A stretch of DNA of 64,000 bases from Phragmites australis (taxonomy: Eukaryota; Streptophyta; Magnoliopsida; Poales; Poaceae), in assembly GCF_958298935.1 (NCBI RefSeq), contig NC_084923.1, positions 33,138,501 through 33,202,500 of the forward strand, in the 5' to 3' direction. How positions within the stretch are numbered: the first letter of the stretch is position 1; every line of letters starts with the position of its first letter. A program made the translations under genes and the position numbers. The notes beneath the pieces are model-generated. The model was given only the letters and a program-made list of their open reading frames with translations, made no database searches and was not told where the DNA came from. Shown here in pieces: positions 1-10,790 of the stretch.

Positions 1-474
1 CGCATATTGCTTGGAAGAATGCGTGGTTTTGATGGGAAGAAAATGAGCAGATTTGGTTAACCAGTCCACAATGACCCAAATTGAGTCATATCCTCGAGAG
101 GTCTTAGATAGCCTGGTAATGAAATCCATACTGATTTCCTCCCACTTCTAAGAGGGAATAGGTAAGGGTTAGAGCGTACCAGCCAACTTAAGATGTTCAG
201 CTTTGACTCTCCAGTAAACATCACACTCAGTGACATAACGAGCAATCTCACACTTCATGCGGGTCCACAAAAATCTTCGCTTAAGGTCTTGGTATATTTT
301 GGTACTCCCCGGGTGAATGGATAACAAAGAATCATGAGTTTCATCCAAAATTTTCTTTCTTAGCTTAGGAACCTTAGGAACTAATAGACATCTTCTGAAC
401 CACAAAGTGCCTTGATCATCCATGGAAAAGCATCTAGCTTGCCCTTTCTCAATATTGTCATGGATTTTCTTCAT
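1..474 (-). pseudogene. Ty3 integrase fragment (zinc-binding domain and start of catalytic core)
   Basis: Minus-strand translation of 169-474 gives the integrase N-terminal zinc-binding region, with the His pair in HDSLLSIH and the first Cys in TECDVY. The second Cys of the HHCC motif is Tyr here, a change expected to weaken zinc binding. Bases 1-168 continue into the catalytic core, recognisable by MDFITRL and [14 protein letters not shown]. In-frame stops at about 169-171 and 148-150 interrupt the link between the domains. The catalytic triad cannot be judged because the window ends. Confidence 0.8.
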
Positions 475-627
475 GCCGATGTCTTCCTTTTATGCTTCCT
501 TGATTTTGTCGATGATGGTGGATTTGATCTCCATATTTGCAATAAATCTTTCCGAGACCATGTTTGAAAAATTATCACAAAGTGTGACATTCTTGGGCTT
601 GACCATAAGAAAATTGCACTGAGCCTT

Positions 628-2103
628 TCAGCTCAAAGCATCGGCAACGACATTTGCTTTGCCAGGATGATAATGAACCTCCAATTCATAGCCCTTGATC
701 AATTCAAGCCATCTCCTTTACCTCATATTGAGGTCGGCTTGAGTGAAGATATACTTGAGACTCTTATGATCGGTATAGATATTGCAAAGGTTTTTAAGGA
801 GGTAGTGGTGCCAGATTTTTAGAGAATGCACAATGGCTGCATGCTCTAAATCATGAATAGGATAATTTTTTTCATGGCGTTTTAACTGGTGAGAAGCATA
901 GGTGATGACTCGACCCTCTTGCATGAGAACACAACCGAGGCCTATGCGGGAAGCATTGCAATGAACATCAAAACTTTTATCCATAGCTGGTTGAGCAAGA
1001 ACAGGTGTGGTAGTGAGAAGACTCTTCAAGGTTTGGAAAACTCGCTCACAAGCGTTGGACCATACAAACTTCACACCCTTATGCAAGAGTTCAGTTATGG
1101 GTTTGGTAATTCTGGAGAAGTTCTCAATGAACCAGTGGTAGTATCTCGCAAGTCCAACAAAACTTTGTATGTCGGTGATGTTCTGTGGTTGTCTCCAATT
1201 GAGCACATCTTGAACCTTGCTTGGGTCGATGGCAACACCATTTTTAGATTGGACATGACCAAGAAAGGCAACTTCTTTGAGCTAGAATTCGCATTTGCTA
1301 AATATGACATAGAGACGATGTTCACGGAGCCTTTCAAGAATGACTCGAAGATGTTGGGCATGTTCTTCTTCGGTCTTGGAATAAACCAGGATATCGTCGA
1401 TGAAGATTACAACGAACGAATCCAACTCCTCCATGAACACGGTGTTCATTAAATACATGAAGTAGGCTGGTGCATTGGTTAGGCCAAAGTACATGATGGT
1501 ATACTCATAGAGTCCATAGCGAGTAGAGAAAGTTGTTTTGGGAACATCCTCCAATCGAATTTTTATTTGGTGATAACCCAACCTTAGATCAATCTTGAAG
1601 AAAAAATGAGCACCGCTCAATTGATCGAACAAGATATCAATACGGGGAAGGAGATATTTATTTTTGATAGTGACCACATTGAGAGGACGATAATCAATGC
1701 ACATCCTCAAAGTGTTGTCCTTCTTCTTGACAAAGATAGTCGGGCACCCACAAGGTGAGGAGCTCAGACGAATGAAACCCTTCTCCAGCAATTCCTTTAA
1801 TTGTTTCTTCAACTCCATTAATTCATTGTGAGGCATACGATAGGGCCTTTTTGACACCAGGGTCGTTCCGGGTGCAAGTTTGATGACAAATTCAACATCC
1901 TGGTTGGGCGGCATCCCTGGTAATTCTTCAGGAAAAACATCCGGGTACTCACACACCACTGGAATACTCCAAAAGGTTTGTGGTTGTAGCACCCTCCAAA
2001 GCATAATGATAGGGACCACCCTCTCCAAGATGGAGGGGGATCTGAACACCGGCCGAATTCTTGAGAGAGATGATCCTTCGTGCACAATCAATGAGAGTAC
2101 CAT
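628..2103 (-). pseudogene. Ty3 reverse transcriptase-RNase H, interrupted
   Basis: RT lies at about 1282-1980 on the minus strand, with [30 protein letters not shown] and the catalytic box [10 protein letters not shown]. RNase H follows at 718-1206 ([42 protein letters not shown]) and the connection domain at 628-717. The frame is the same from RT to RNase H and is broken only by stops at 1282-1284, 718-720 and 628-630. The sequence upstream of about 1980 is in a different frame from the protease, so there is also a frameshift. All catalytic Asp residues of the RT box are kept, so the copy died mainly through point stops. Confidence 0.9.
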
Positions 2104-2440
2104 TTTTGGTTAACCAATTCATTCCTAAGATGACGTCTATCCCTCTGGTGTCAATCAAGATCAAGTTTGCGAGAAAGGGAACCTCATCGATGAGAATTTT
2201 TACCATTAGAACTATTTGGTCGGCATGCATTTCTACACCAGACGCATCTATGTGGAAAGTGGTGGAAAGAGGCTGGGTGACAAGATAATGATGCAAGACA
2301 TAATCTCCCTTGATGAAAGAATGATATGCTCCGGAATCAAAAAGTACGATGATTGGCTGAGAGTTTACAAGTACCGTACCCATAAGCATCCCATCATCCT
2401 CTTGAGCTCCCTCAGCTATGAGTGGTTCACTCGACCACAC
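1949..2440 (-). pseudogene. Ty3 retropepsin-like aspartic protease
   Basis: This 163-residue minus-strand frame holds the active-site stretch VLFDSGAYHSFI (DSGA triad) near residue 33, and later [13 protein letters not shown], which marks the second half of retropepsin-like folds in plant Ty3 elements. The frame runs past the domain and leaves the RT frame near 1975, consistent with a small indel. The domain itself has no stop. It would cut the Gag-Pol polyprotein. Confidence 0.85.
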
Positions 2441-2659
2441 TTAGGAATTTGTATAGACCTGGATGCTTGCTGAGAGGGTTGCTTAGGTAGTGACGGTCTT
2501 AGAGCAGCCACCATGACTCCTTGCTTCAGGAATTCGGCAATCCTGAGCGAAATGCCCGACACGTCCGTAGTTGTAACATGGGCCGCCGGGACCACCAGTT
2601 ACACTTCCCTAAGATATGGCAGGCCTTGTAGTCTGTCCTTGTGAGGATGGGTATGGACG

Positions 2660-3427
2660 TCATGCCACCCATATTGGTTGTGGGGTCGCTGAAGTCACCA
2701 TATGAAAAGGAGGAGGTTGACTCCCTGTTCGCGGGCGTTGATAACTTCCGCCCACAAAGGGCGATGGGACTCTCTTACGCTTCTCCTTCTCCTGATGGTT
2801 CTTCAGCTTGTGTTCAACTGTGAGGGAGGTGTTCATCAACTTGTTAAAGTTGGCAAACTCATGAGCTGAGCGTTGGTCTTGCATCTTGGATGAGAGGCTG
2901 TTCACGAAACGATATTGCTTCCTTTCGTCGGTGTTGACTTCTTTCAGTGCATATTGTGCCAAGTGGTTGAACACTTCCACGTATTCCATGACCGATTTGC
3001 CTTTCTACTGGAGGTCCAGGAATTCCCACATCTTGATTTCCATTATACCCTTAGGAATGTGATAATCGCGGAAGGCATGGTGGAACTCCGCCCATGAGAC
3101 GCAATTATCGGCAGCGTACATGGCAAGATAGCTCGTCCACCATGCACCCGCCATGCCTTGGAGTTGATGTGTGGTAAAGAGGGCCTTCTCGTGGTCCTCG
3201 CACCGAAGGAGAGCGAGCTTCTGCTCGATGGTGCGAAGCCAATGGTCCACATCGAGAGGGTCCTCGACGCGCGTGAAGGTGGGAGGACTAGTGCAGAGAA
3301 AATCTGAGTAGTCGTCACGACGCCTGGATCCTCCTTCTCTTTGAGGGGTCATATTCTGCATGAGTGCCTCGAGCAAAGTGGTCTGCGCTTGGCGATTCTG
3401 CTCGATTTGCAAGAGCACATCCACCAT
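2660..3427 (-). pseudogene. Ty3 gag (capsid), split by one amber codon
   Basis: The upstream part, 3005-3427, has the retrotransposon gag signature FTRVEDPLDVDHWL, then GMAGAWW and WAEFHHAF. The downstream part, 2660-2989, starts in the same frame immediately after a TAG at 3005-3007 and carries EVFNHLAQYA, then basic KEKRKRVPSP. A CCHC zinc knuckle is not clear. Gag would form the virus-like particle in the cytoplasm. One nonsense change accounts for the break. Confidence 0.85.
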
Positions 3428-4372
3428 GCTCGACGGCGGAGGCAGTACAGGATTGTTCTCATTGAAACCCTTAGGATTAGTGATGACAAAATCTTGACAA
3501 GGAAGATAACGAAAATGGAATTTAGGATGACAAGGATTGGATAAACAACATGAATGCAGTCAGGCTCCTTAAAGCCCATGATAACTAGTTGCATGCAAAA
3601 TGAGAGATAGGAAATGAAGTATGCTTGATCCTTATCTACTCATTTCTTTATCGAGTGCATCACTCCCCAAACAAACATAAAAATCACAATCATCATCCTT
3701 CGCGCAAGAAAGAAATGTTTTTCACGCGAACGGTGCTTGTGCAACTTGCCGTGCAAGCGACGTTTCATTGTTGTTGCCAATGTATTCACTTCTCGTACAT
3801 TCACATTACAGGACACCCCACGTAATCGCCATATGGGTAGATGGTCATAACTACCATCGTATGGTGGATGTTCATACGTTATTGCTAATGTATTCACTTC
3901 ATGTATCATCACTGTACGGGACCCACCAGGCCCATGCATCGCACTGGTTGAGCCTCGATATTAACCGCTATCGGGATGCATCTCTTACCTTCTTATCTTT
4001 GTTGTCAATTGCGTCGATGCAACATGAGTAAAATGACAGCATAACAAATAACAATCAACAGAATTGAAAAACATATTAAACAGTCATAATACTCATACAA
4101 CACAAAGCTTCATCATACAGGTCTCATACATAGGGCATAGTATAGCTAATTTTTAATCGTCCATAAGTTTTGCGAAAAGAACTACACCATATTACATAAT
4201 TCTTAACTCCACCGACTTAAAATGACCCACGATACTGATCCTGAAAAAAGTCCTCTGAAAATTCATCCAAGAGATGATGTTGGGGGGAACCCATGTCATC
4301 AATGGCATCGGGGTGGGTGAGAGGCTACGACTCGCCTAACAACATTTCCCTCATGTAGCCCAAGTTGTGGAA
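3428..4372. other. Spacer between extra ORF and gag; contains a short direct repeat
   Basis: No convincing coding sequence. Two related stretches of about 60-80 bp start near 3773 and 3880; both contain aatgtattcactt followed by a tca-rich tract, so this looks like a local diverged duplication. It lies inside the Ty3 internal region, where untranslated spacers are common. Confidence 0.4.
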
Positions 4373-5038
4373 TTACGGCATATGCAATCCATTGGATGCC
4401 TTCACACCTCGGCTACAGGAATGAGGTACCCATGTGCCCTGCACCACCGGAAAGGGGTGAGTCTGAGGTGCCATGCTATACAACGTCATATGGCCCTCTC
4501 CATACAACACTCCGTGGTTCACTAATCCGCAACACACTTGTGGTTCTATTGCATGTTGCAGCCGATTGTAGTGCCTTTGCATCTCCCAAAGCTTGACCAC
4601 CACGCAATGGTAGGATTGTTCCAAGGAGCGAACCAATTCTACCATGCGGTGCTCCTTCAGAGGGGCTGCATCCGAGACATCTTTGAAATAGTTGATGTTG
4701 TTGCCCCAAATTGGAAAGTAGATGAACGACCATCCATGCAGAACTGGCAGTTCATCTCGAAGGGCAGCCATTGCCTTGTACGTCACAGCTTGGACCGCCA
4801 TTTCTTCTGAAGTTCCAACTGCCTCAGAGTAGTGGGGATTAGCCCCACCTTCGATAATTCTTGCTCGAATGTCTACGATCGCCAAGTACTCCACCAAATC
4901 TGGCTCGACTCCTCGAGCATAAACCACGTACTCCAGCGCATCGGTGAAGTTCGCACGCCAAAGCATCTCGTGGAGGAGTGCAGGAAAACCTTCCACAGCT
5001 TTGTCACGAGTAACCATCACCAATGTAAGAGCGGCCAT
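4373..5038 (-). CDS. Additional ORF upstream of gag in the Ty3 element, function unknown
   Basis: A 221-codon ORF on the minus strand begins at an ATG at 5036-5038, about 200 bases inside the PBS, and precedes gag in the same orientation. The N-terminal part is hydrophobic to acidic and contains FPALLHEMLWRANF and EPDLVEYLAIVDI. The middle has MAVQAVTYKAMAALRDELP. I recognise the general pattern from grass Ty3-associated proteins annotated as hypothetical or retrotransposon protein, but I know no assigned function. No transmembrane segment or zinc motif is evident. It is the longest uninterrupted frame of this element, although gag and pol are all broken. It could be a captured host gene or a lineage-specific accessory ORF. 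Confidence 0.6.
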   Translation of the reverse strand: MAALTLVMVTRDKAVEGFPALLHEMLWRANFTDALEYVVYARGVEPDLVEYLAIVDIRARIIEGGANPHYSEAVGTSEEMAVQAVTYKAMAALRDELPVLHGWSFIYFPIWGNNINYFKDVSDAAPLKEHRMVELVRSLEQSYHCVVVKLWEMQRHYNRLQHAIEPQVCCGLVNHGVLYGEGHMTLYSMAPQTHPFPVVQGTWVPHSCSRGVKASNGLHMP

Positions 5039-5240
5039 CCTTGACCCATTAAGAAAGAGATGAGTTGGAGATCATGTTTAAGAAAATTATCAACAAGCAG
5101 AGGTACAAAAAACTCTAAGATATGATGAGGAATAAAATAGAGCAAACACATGAAATTGAAGATAAACTTTAGTGGGTTGTCTTAGTGAGGTTGACATGTT
5201 TTATTATCCCATCCTAAGCATTTTTTTTGGCTACTTTATT

Positions 5241-5259
5241 AAACCAAGCTCTGATGCCA
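5241..5259 (-). other. Primer-binding site of the Ty3 element (initiator-Met tRNA type)
   Basis: The minus strand reads TGGCATCAGAGCTTGGTT directly inside the LTR edge. Plant elements primed by initiator Met tRNA start TGGTATCAGAGC, so this has one mismatch. A 3-base spacer separates it from the LTR end at 5263. Confidence 0.8.
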
Positions 5260-5262
5260 TGC

Positions 5263-5385
5263 TGTGGGGAACCGTCCAAATAGTATTCGAGTTAATCATT
5301 AGGACGATCATTTTTCATAATCACGCCCACAATGATTAATTGGAATACCATTCCGGTAGTCCTGACATGTGTTTATGAAATTGGG
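5263..5385 (-). repeat. Truncated 5' LTR of the Ty3 element
   Basis: On the plus strand the LTR edge begins tgtgggga next to the PBS, that is CA at the LTR 3' end on the element strand. Only about 120 bases remain before sequence changes to Copia gag coding on the same strand. The exact junction, about 5375-5400, cannot be fixed by eye. Confidence 0.7.
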
Positions 5386-5389
5386 TGTG

Positions 5390-6426
5390 AAAAGTTTATC
5401 AGCGGTTGAGCTTTCTTTGTTGCTTGCCATGAGACATAACCCAGTCAAATCACACAATTTCTTGCTCTTGGATGTTGTATCATCCTCGCTGCTCTGCAAA
5501 TCAACGTCACTCAAGTTGACTTATTTGAGTGCCGAAAGAACTCGATGCACAACCTTACGGTTGAAAAAGCTCCTCTTCTTCTTGTCATTGAACAAGCGCT
5601 TCTTTTTCTCCTTCTCCTCTTTTGATGCCTTAGACAATTAGAACGAATATGGTTGAGATCACCACATTCATAGCATCTTTGAGGACCTCCACTTTCTCTC
5701 TTCCTCATACACATATTCTGCAATTCTTTAGAGAAATGAGTAGAGAATGTGCAAAATCTTCTTCAGGAATCACCTCAAGCTAATCACCGGTTAATGAAGA
5801 TATAGAAGATAAGAAAAAGCTTGATGAAGAAGACTTAATAAGAGACATGCTAGGTTGAGAGATCAAAGCAATTGATTTATTATCATTCTTCCTAGCAAAA
5901 ATATCTAGCTCATGAGTTTTAAATATAGAATAAAGAACATCTAATGTAAGTGTCCTCATGATAGTAGATTCTCTAATAGATATAACTTTCATCTCCCACA
6001 CTGATATATCTAAAGTTCCTAGTAATTGACATGCATTTTTAGCATCAGTATATGTAACATTAACAATGCGCAAAAATTGCTAAAAAATTTATTAAACCGA
6101 ACAAAGAATTCATCTAATGACTCAACAGGCTTCATCTCAAAACATATGTAATCTTTTTTACATAAATACTGACGTACCTCTTTTATAGTAGTTGATCCCT
6201 CATGGTAATCATAAAGTACTTTCCATACCTCATGCGCTGATTTGAGATGTAAAACTCGGTCATAGTCGTTCTTTCCTAATCCTTGGATGATTAGGTTCCT
6301 TGCCTTGCTGTTTGCCTTGACGCCCAGCATGTTTTGTGTCGTTACTTCATTGTTCCTTGGAACAACATGTGGATTGTTGAACTTTTTCCAAATTGCAAAG
6401 CCATGTGCTTGAATGTAGGCCTCCAT
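5390..6426 (-). pseudogene. Copia gag polyprotein, disrupted
   Basis: Residues from 6426 leftward show a Copia UBN2-type capsid region (GFAIWKKF, ARNLIIQGLG, AHEVWKVLYDYHEGS, KPVESLDEFFVRFNKFF). A later frame at 5511-5723 has a CCHC zinc knuckle, CYECGDLNHIRSNC, with normal CX2CX4HX4C spacing. A third stretch at 5400-5514 has SEDDTTSKSKK followed by LCLMAS, a downstream feature of many plant Copia gags. The pieces lie in different frames, so frameshifts are present. A protein of this kind would package element RNA. Confidence 0.8.
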
Positions 6427-6540
6427 CTTTGCCTTCCAAAACTGAAAATCAACTCTATTGAAAACACAAAATATTTTGTGAAATACCTATCTGAAGCCAT
6501 ATTTCTAATTACTGATTAAGATCAATTAGAAAAAGATTAA

Positions 6541-6553
6541 GGCTCTGATACCA
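6541..6553 (-). other. Copia primer-binding site
   Basis: The minus strand reads TGGTATCAGAGCC two bases inside the LTR edge. This is the standard plant PBS matching the 3' end of initiator Met tRNA. Confidence 0.9.
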
Positions 6554-6555
6554 AT

Positions 6556-7932
6556 TGTGGGATCGATTATACTCTAATAAGGCAATCATAAGGGGGTGAA
6601 TGATTGCGGAAACCTAATTCAAAGATTAATTCATCCAAATCGAAAATCGATTTAAACTTGATATTCCACTCGAAACAGATTGTACATACTCTAGTAATAA
6701 CAATGTACAGAAAGATCCGTTGGTCTGATTGCTCTAAAATTTGATAAGCTAAAACTAGATTCAAATAAGAAACTAACTCAAAAGAGTCTAGTCAATCGGA
6801 TATATGGATCAAGAATAATGCCTAGTCAAAGTAGACTGTATCGACCAGAATCGAGTAGATCAAAACCTAGTGGTGTTGACCAAAAAGCTACTCGAGATCA
6901 AAAAAAAGCCACTCAAAATTTTCTCAGATCAAACACTAGATATTCTAGTAAGGTTTTGGATGGATTAAACCAAGATAAAACTCGATAAAAATGTGAAATT
7001 AATCGAAAACCAAAACCAAGCACATAGAATATAAAATGGAAAGAAAATTCTGAATCAACAACTCATTAACTTACGAAACTTGATTTTCATTACATAGATG
7101 AGTTTATAAGATGCCTCTCTAAAGCATTCAATAAGGATTTCCATGAAATCTCAAACCCTAGATAGATCTACTCACTAGATCAAAGTCTAAGTTCTCTGAG
7201 TATGTTCTCATTTTTAGTACTCCTTACCCTAACCAAGACCCTCTCAATATGTAGCCCTCTAAACTGACCTTGGTTTGGAAACAAACTAGTCGTATCTCAC
7301 CTAGACACAAACCATACAAAAACACATCCACCCAAAACCGAATCCAACATGTGCTCAAGTCTGACTCTAACTCTCACTCGATTCTTTATGGCACTGGACT
7401 TTCCAACATGTCAGATCGGAAACCGACCTAGCCATGTACTCGAATGACTCCACCATTTGAACACATCGTTTGGTTGCCCATGACCTCGTGCTCGTTTGCA
7501 CTCCCGCAATGCACCTAGTCGCACACCTACAACCTTGTCTCCACATACACTATTCTCTAGCCCGAACGTCCCGCATGACATCCTTGATCACTACGACCTC
7601 AGTCCTCCTGAACCTAGTCGTCGAACCTTAATTCCTCCTTGAACTTAGTTCGTCGATCCGTCATTGACCACGTTCACCTTCGAGCCACACCTGCACATGA
7701 ATCAAACAACAAACTAGTACAAGCACAAGTCTTTCCCGACTTGACTCAAAATCAGTTCACGCAACACCACGCAAACGAGTATATTGCATCATCTCTATGC
7801 TAACACCAATGTATAAGCATATCTAAGAGGCATCTTAGCAACTCATGAACATTATCCTAATGTCATTATGCTAAATCATTTTGCTCCACCAATTTTATCA
7901 TTCAAACCAATTTTTTATCACATAATCTCACA
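6556..7932 (-). repeat. Copia 5' LTR, about 1377 bp
   Basis: The plus strand begins TGTGGGAT at 6556, adjacent to the PBS, and ends ATCTCACA at 7932. The short terminal inverted repeat TGTGRGAT/ATCTCACA defines the LTR. It has no long ORF. The flank at 7933 shows no duplicate at the truncated end, as expected after deletion. Confidence 0.75.
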
Positions 7933-8454
7933 GTTCCAACCCAAGTACTAGAGCAACTATCCCCACTACCACGTCTGGGCGAACTCCCATCTCACCCACT
8001 AGTCCTCCAAAACCCCCCAAGTGCTTCCCTTTGCCTCAAGCTCTTCGGTAACCATCCACCTTCCACAACCCCTTGCACTCCCTCTGCCATCGCTACATCA
8101 AAAACCCTCTCTTGTCCTGACTAGTCTACCTGGAGCTGGTTCCCCACCATGGCCAACTTTGCGATTGACCCTCTATGCTTCATTCCACTAGAAATGGCGA
8201 TGGACGATGGTGGTCCTAACTGCCTTACCAGGGGCCACACTCACCACCTCACCTTTCTTCGAGCTACTGACTGAAACATGAACGACCAAAAACTGCCATT
8301 CTACTTTCCTGATGGACCCTCTAGATGCTCTAAACATTTCCTAACACTTGGGAAATTGTGATCCGGTGGATCTTTAACATGCCATTTTGAAAAGTTCAAG
8401 TAAAGGTTGGTGATTAGATTCAACATGGCGTCACAGCTGGAGAATGGAAATATA
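7933..8454. other. Unassigned sequence between Copia LTR and CACTA element
   Basis: C-rich, stop-rich sequence (for example ccaaaaccccccaagtgc). No domain, repeat edge or RNA gene was recognised. It could be a degenerate gene fragment. Confidence 0.3.
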
Positions 8455-10158
8455 CACTACCATAGAAATAGTGAAGCAAACAGAGTATCAATGCGGTTTC
8501 CTACGACCCACCATTGATGAAAATACATAGAGATGGTTACTAAGAAGACGTGTCTATAACATGACCTCCTGTCTGGGTGTGCCAGAACTCATAGATGACT
8601 TTTATAATCCGTATGTGTATATGACAAATGCATAGACGGTTTTGAGGAAAACCCATCTATGCTAGTGTCATATACGGGTTTTATCTAAACCCTTCTGTGT
8701 GTTCGGGCACAAGATATAGATGGTGTTGAGAAAAACCCGTCTGTGAAACGATCGTAGACCGGTTTTATCTAAAATTGTCTGTGTATTTGGGCACAAGACA
8801 CAGACGGTGTTGAGGAAAACGCATTTGTGATAGTGTCATAGACTGTGTCTTTTAAGCTCTGTCTATAGTTAAAGACCCAAGTAACTATTTAAATGTGACC
8901 ACTTGCTTTCCACTACCCCACTAAAGCAACGATAAGTTCAAGAGACCACTCATCTCCTTCACTCTCCTCATGAAACTGGTCGTCTCCCTTGCTCTCACGC
9001 TCCTCGTTGCCATCCGAGATCGGCCCCTTCAACAAAGGTACATTCGACATCTAGTTTCTAAGTGCTGATTTGATTTGATCTGTGTAGTGTAGTGTAGTTT
9101 GAACACAATGATGTTCAGTGGGTTGTTGAGTGTCAGGTCAGAGGAAAGTGCAAGTTCAAAAGGTTGGTCAAAGGATGGAAAGCATTCGTAGATGACAACG
9201 GTCTAACCATAGGAGATCTCTGCATGCTCGAGTTCTAGGGCTATGACAACAGCATTACGATTGTTCACATAACACGTAGTCAGGTACATAAAGTTGATAA
9301 TAGCTTCTCAAAAGTTTGTTTAATTATACCCATATAATACATCTCATACGCATTTCTAAAGCAGCACCAAATACGAAGGCACGAAGGATCATCCTAAGGT
9401 GCCATCTTCTTTTAGCCCTGACATGCCATCTTCTTCTAGACCTGACATGTTGTCTTCTTCCAGACCAAGGGTTTATATGATTAATTAGCATCATATTGTA
9501 ACCTCCGCACCATATTATGTTTGCCGTTGAACTGTGTGACGTAAAACTTATGTTATGTATTGTCTGCCGTCGAATTGTGTAATGTCATATTATAACCTCT
9601 TTTTAAACTGTGTAATATTCGATACACTAGGTTTATGTAATATATTTAGCATCTATACTATTTTTAGTTTATACTTTTCATCTAGCTAAACTCTATGTTT
9701 ATATCATACTTAGATTATGTAATGTCCAGTAAGCAGCCAGGGGCAAAATGGCAGGTGGTGGGGAGGAACACAAAGTTTTTAAAGAAATCCGTGTGTGCAA
9801 ATTTGACTGAAAGGTAGTCTATGTTATGTGACATAGACAGTTTCTTACAACAATTGTCGGTTACTCTCTTTTGGTCATAGACGAATTGTTAAGAACAACC
9901 ATCTGAGATCTGCCCCCCCCCCACCCCCAACAAAGAAGGTTCCTTAACAAAAACGGACTGTGAGACGTCTAGAATTGACACGAGTTCAGCTATATTATAG
10001 ACGAAGTTCTTATGTAGAACTATTTGTGTGGAGCAATGTCACAGACGGAGTGATACCTGTTTGTGATAAGATCGAGATTATAAATACTTTTGCAGAGATG
10101 AAACTCATACTGTGATAGGATTTAAGAACTGTCTGTGATAATCTGATCTGATGTAGTG
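8455..10158 (+). mobile_element. Non-autonomous CACTA transposon A (1704 bp) with TSD ATA
   Basis: The element begins CACTACCATAGA at 8455 and ends with the complement of CACTACATCAGA at 10158. The 3-bp flank ATA occurs on both sides (8452-8454 and 10159-10161), the TSD length expected of CACTA (En/Spm) elements. Both subterminal zones are packed with copies of a short palindrome of the type CAGACGGTTTT with AAAACCCGTCTG, as expected for transposase-binding subterminal repeats. No transposase is encoded. The interior carries a B3-domain fragment. Orientation is arbitrary and follows the cargo. Confidence 0.88.
9137..9283 (+). pseudogene. Captured B3 DNA-binding-domain exon inside CACTA A
   Basis: The frame gives 49 codons including KGWKAFVDDNGLTIGDLC, which matches the C-terminal half of plant B3 domains (GW..F...N.L..GD.C.FE). 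The segment is bounded by an acceptor-like tgtcag at 9131-9136 and a donor-like gtacat from 9284, and its length is an exact codon multiple. One in-frame TAG follows the domain core (LEF*). The upstream half of the B3 fold is missing. It therefore looks like a single captured exon, probably from a REM-type B3 gene, and is not expected to make a functional factor. Confidence 0.65.
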
Positions 10159-10790
10159 ATACGCTGACAGACCAACTCAACTTGCCAATGCTCGTCTTGG
10201 TGCTCTTCGTCCCTGGTCTCTCAATCATATCCGTTACATGCCACTGAATTGTAGGCAGATTTTCGCATGGATGAATGCATGCATGCTTGCTGGATCCTTG
10301 TCCTAAGATCCATCCACTTGATGTACTAATGACGCACCACTTGCATGCCAAAGTCATTTTCTGCTCGACAAATTCTAGCGCAGAAACTTGGTCCTTAGCA
10401 AATCAAACATGGAAATCAGGTAACCGTGTATTTCCATGCACAGCCCCATTTGATTGATTGCCGAGCTTCACATTAGAATTCACAGGTATTCATGGCAGGT
10501 GGGGAACTTCCCAGTGGCAGGAACCATGACAAACTACCCTAAAAAGAGTAAGTTGCCATATATTGATTCTATGAGATATATATGATGAAAAACTAGATTT
10601 AGTGTTGAAATTGACAAAAACAAAGTTGACTCAGAGGTAGTATAAAAACTACTATATATGATTATTCTATACGTATATAGATCCCCTAGGTTTCCTGTAT
10701 TCTCAGAGCATACGTTTGTGTCTAAAAAAGAAATTCTTAGATGTATGAAAACTGCCCACATGTATCAGGGTATCTCGTAAAAAAATTATA
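10159..10790. other. Unassigned sequence right of CACTA A
   Basis: No supported gene. Short open frames on both strands lack domain similarity that I recognise. It contains an alternating atgcatgcatgc run near 10275. Confidence 0.3.

Larger units (their letters stand above)
1..5390 (-). mobile_element. Ty3/gypsy retrotransposon remnant (Tekay/Del-like), 3' end outside window
   Basis: Read on the minus strand, the order is LTR stub, PBS, extra ORF, gag, aspartic protease, RT, RNase H, integrase. That is the order of Ty3/gypsy elements. The RT box [10 protein letters not shown] and the protease-to-RT linker resemble the Tekay/Del chromovirus branch, but the chromodomain would lie left of base 1, so the lineage is an inference. 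The coding part is broken by at least five in-frame stops and one frameshift. The 5' LTR is cut short near 5385, where Copia sequence begins. Confidence 0.9.
5385..7932 (-). mobile_element. Truncated Copia (Ty1) retrotransposon: 5' LTR, PBS and gag only
   Basis: On the minus strand a complete LTR (7932 to 6556) is followed by a PBS and gag with UBN2-like and zinc-knuckle parts. It ends abruptly in the Ty3 LTR stub at about 5385. Protease, integrase, RT and the 3' LTR are absent. Both this element and the Ty3 LTR are cut at the same point, which suggests one deletion joined them. Confidence 0.85.
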
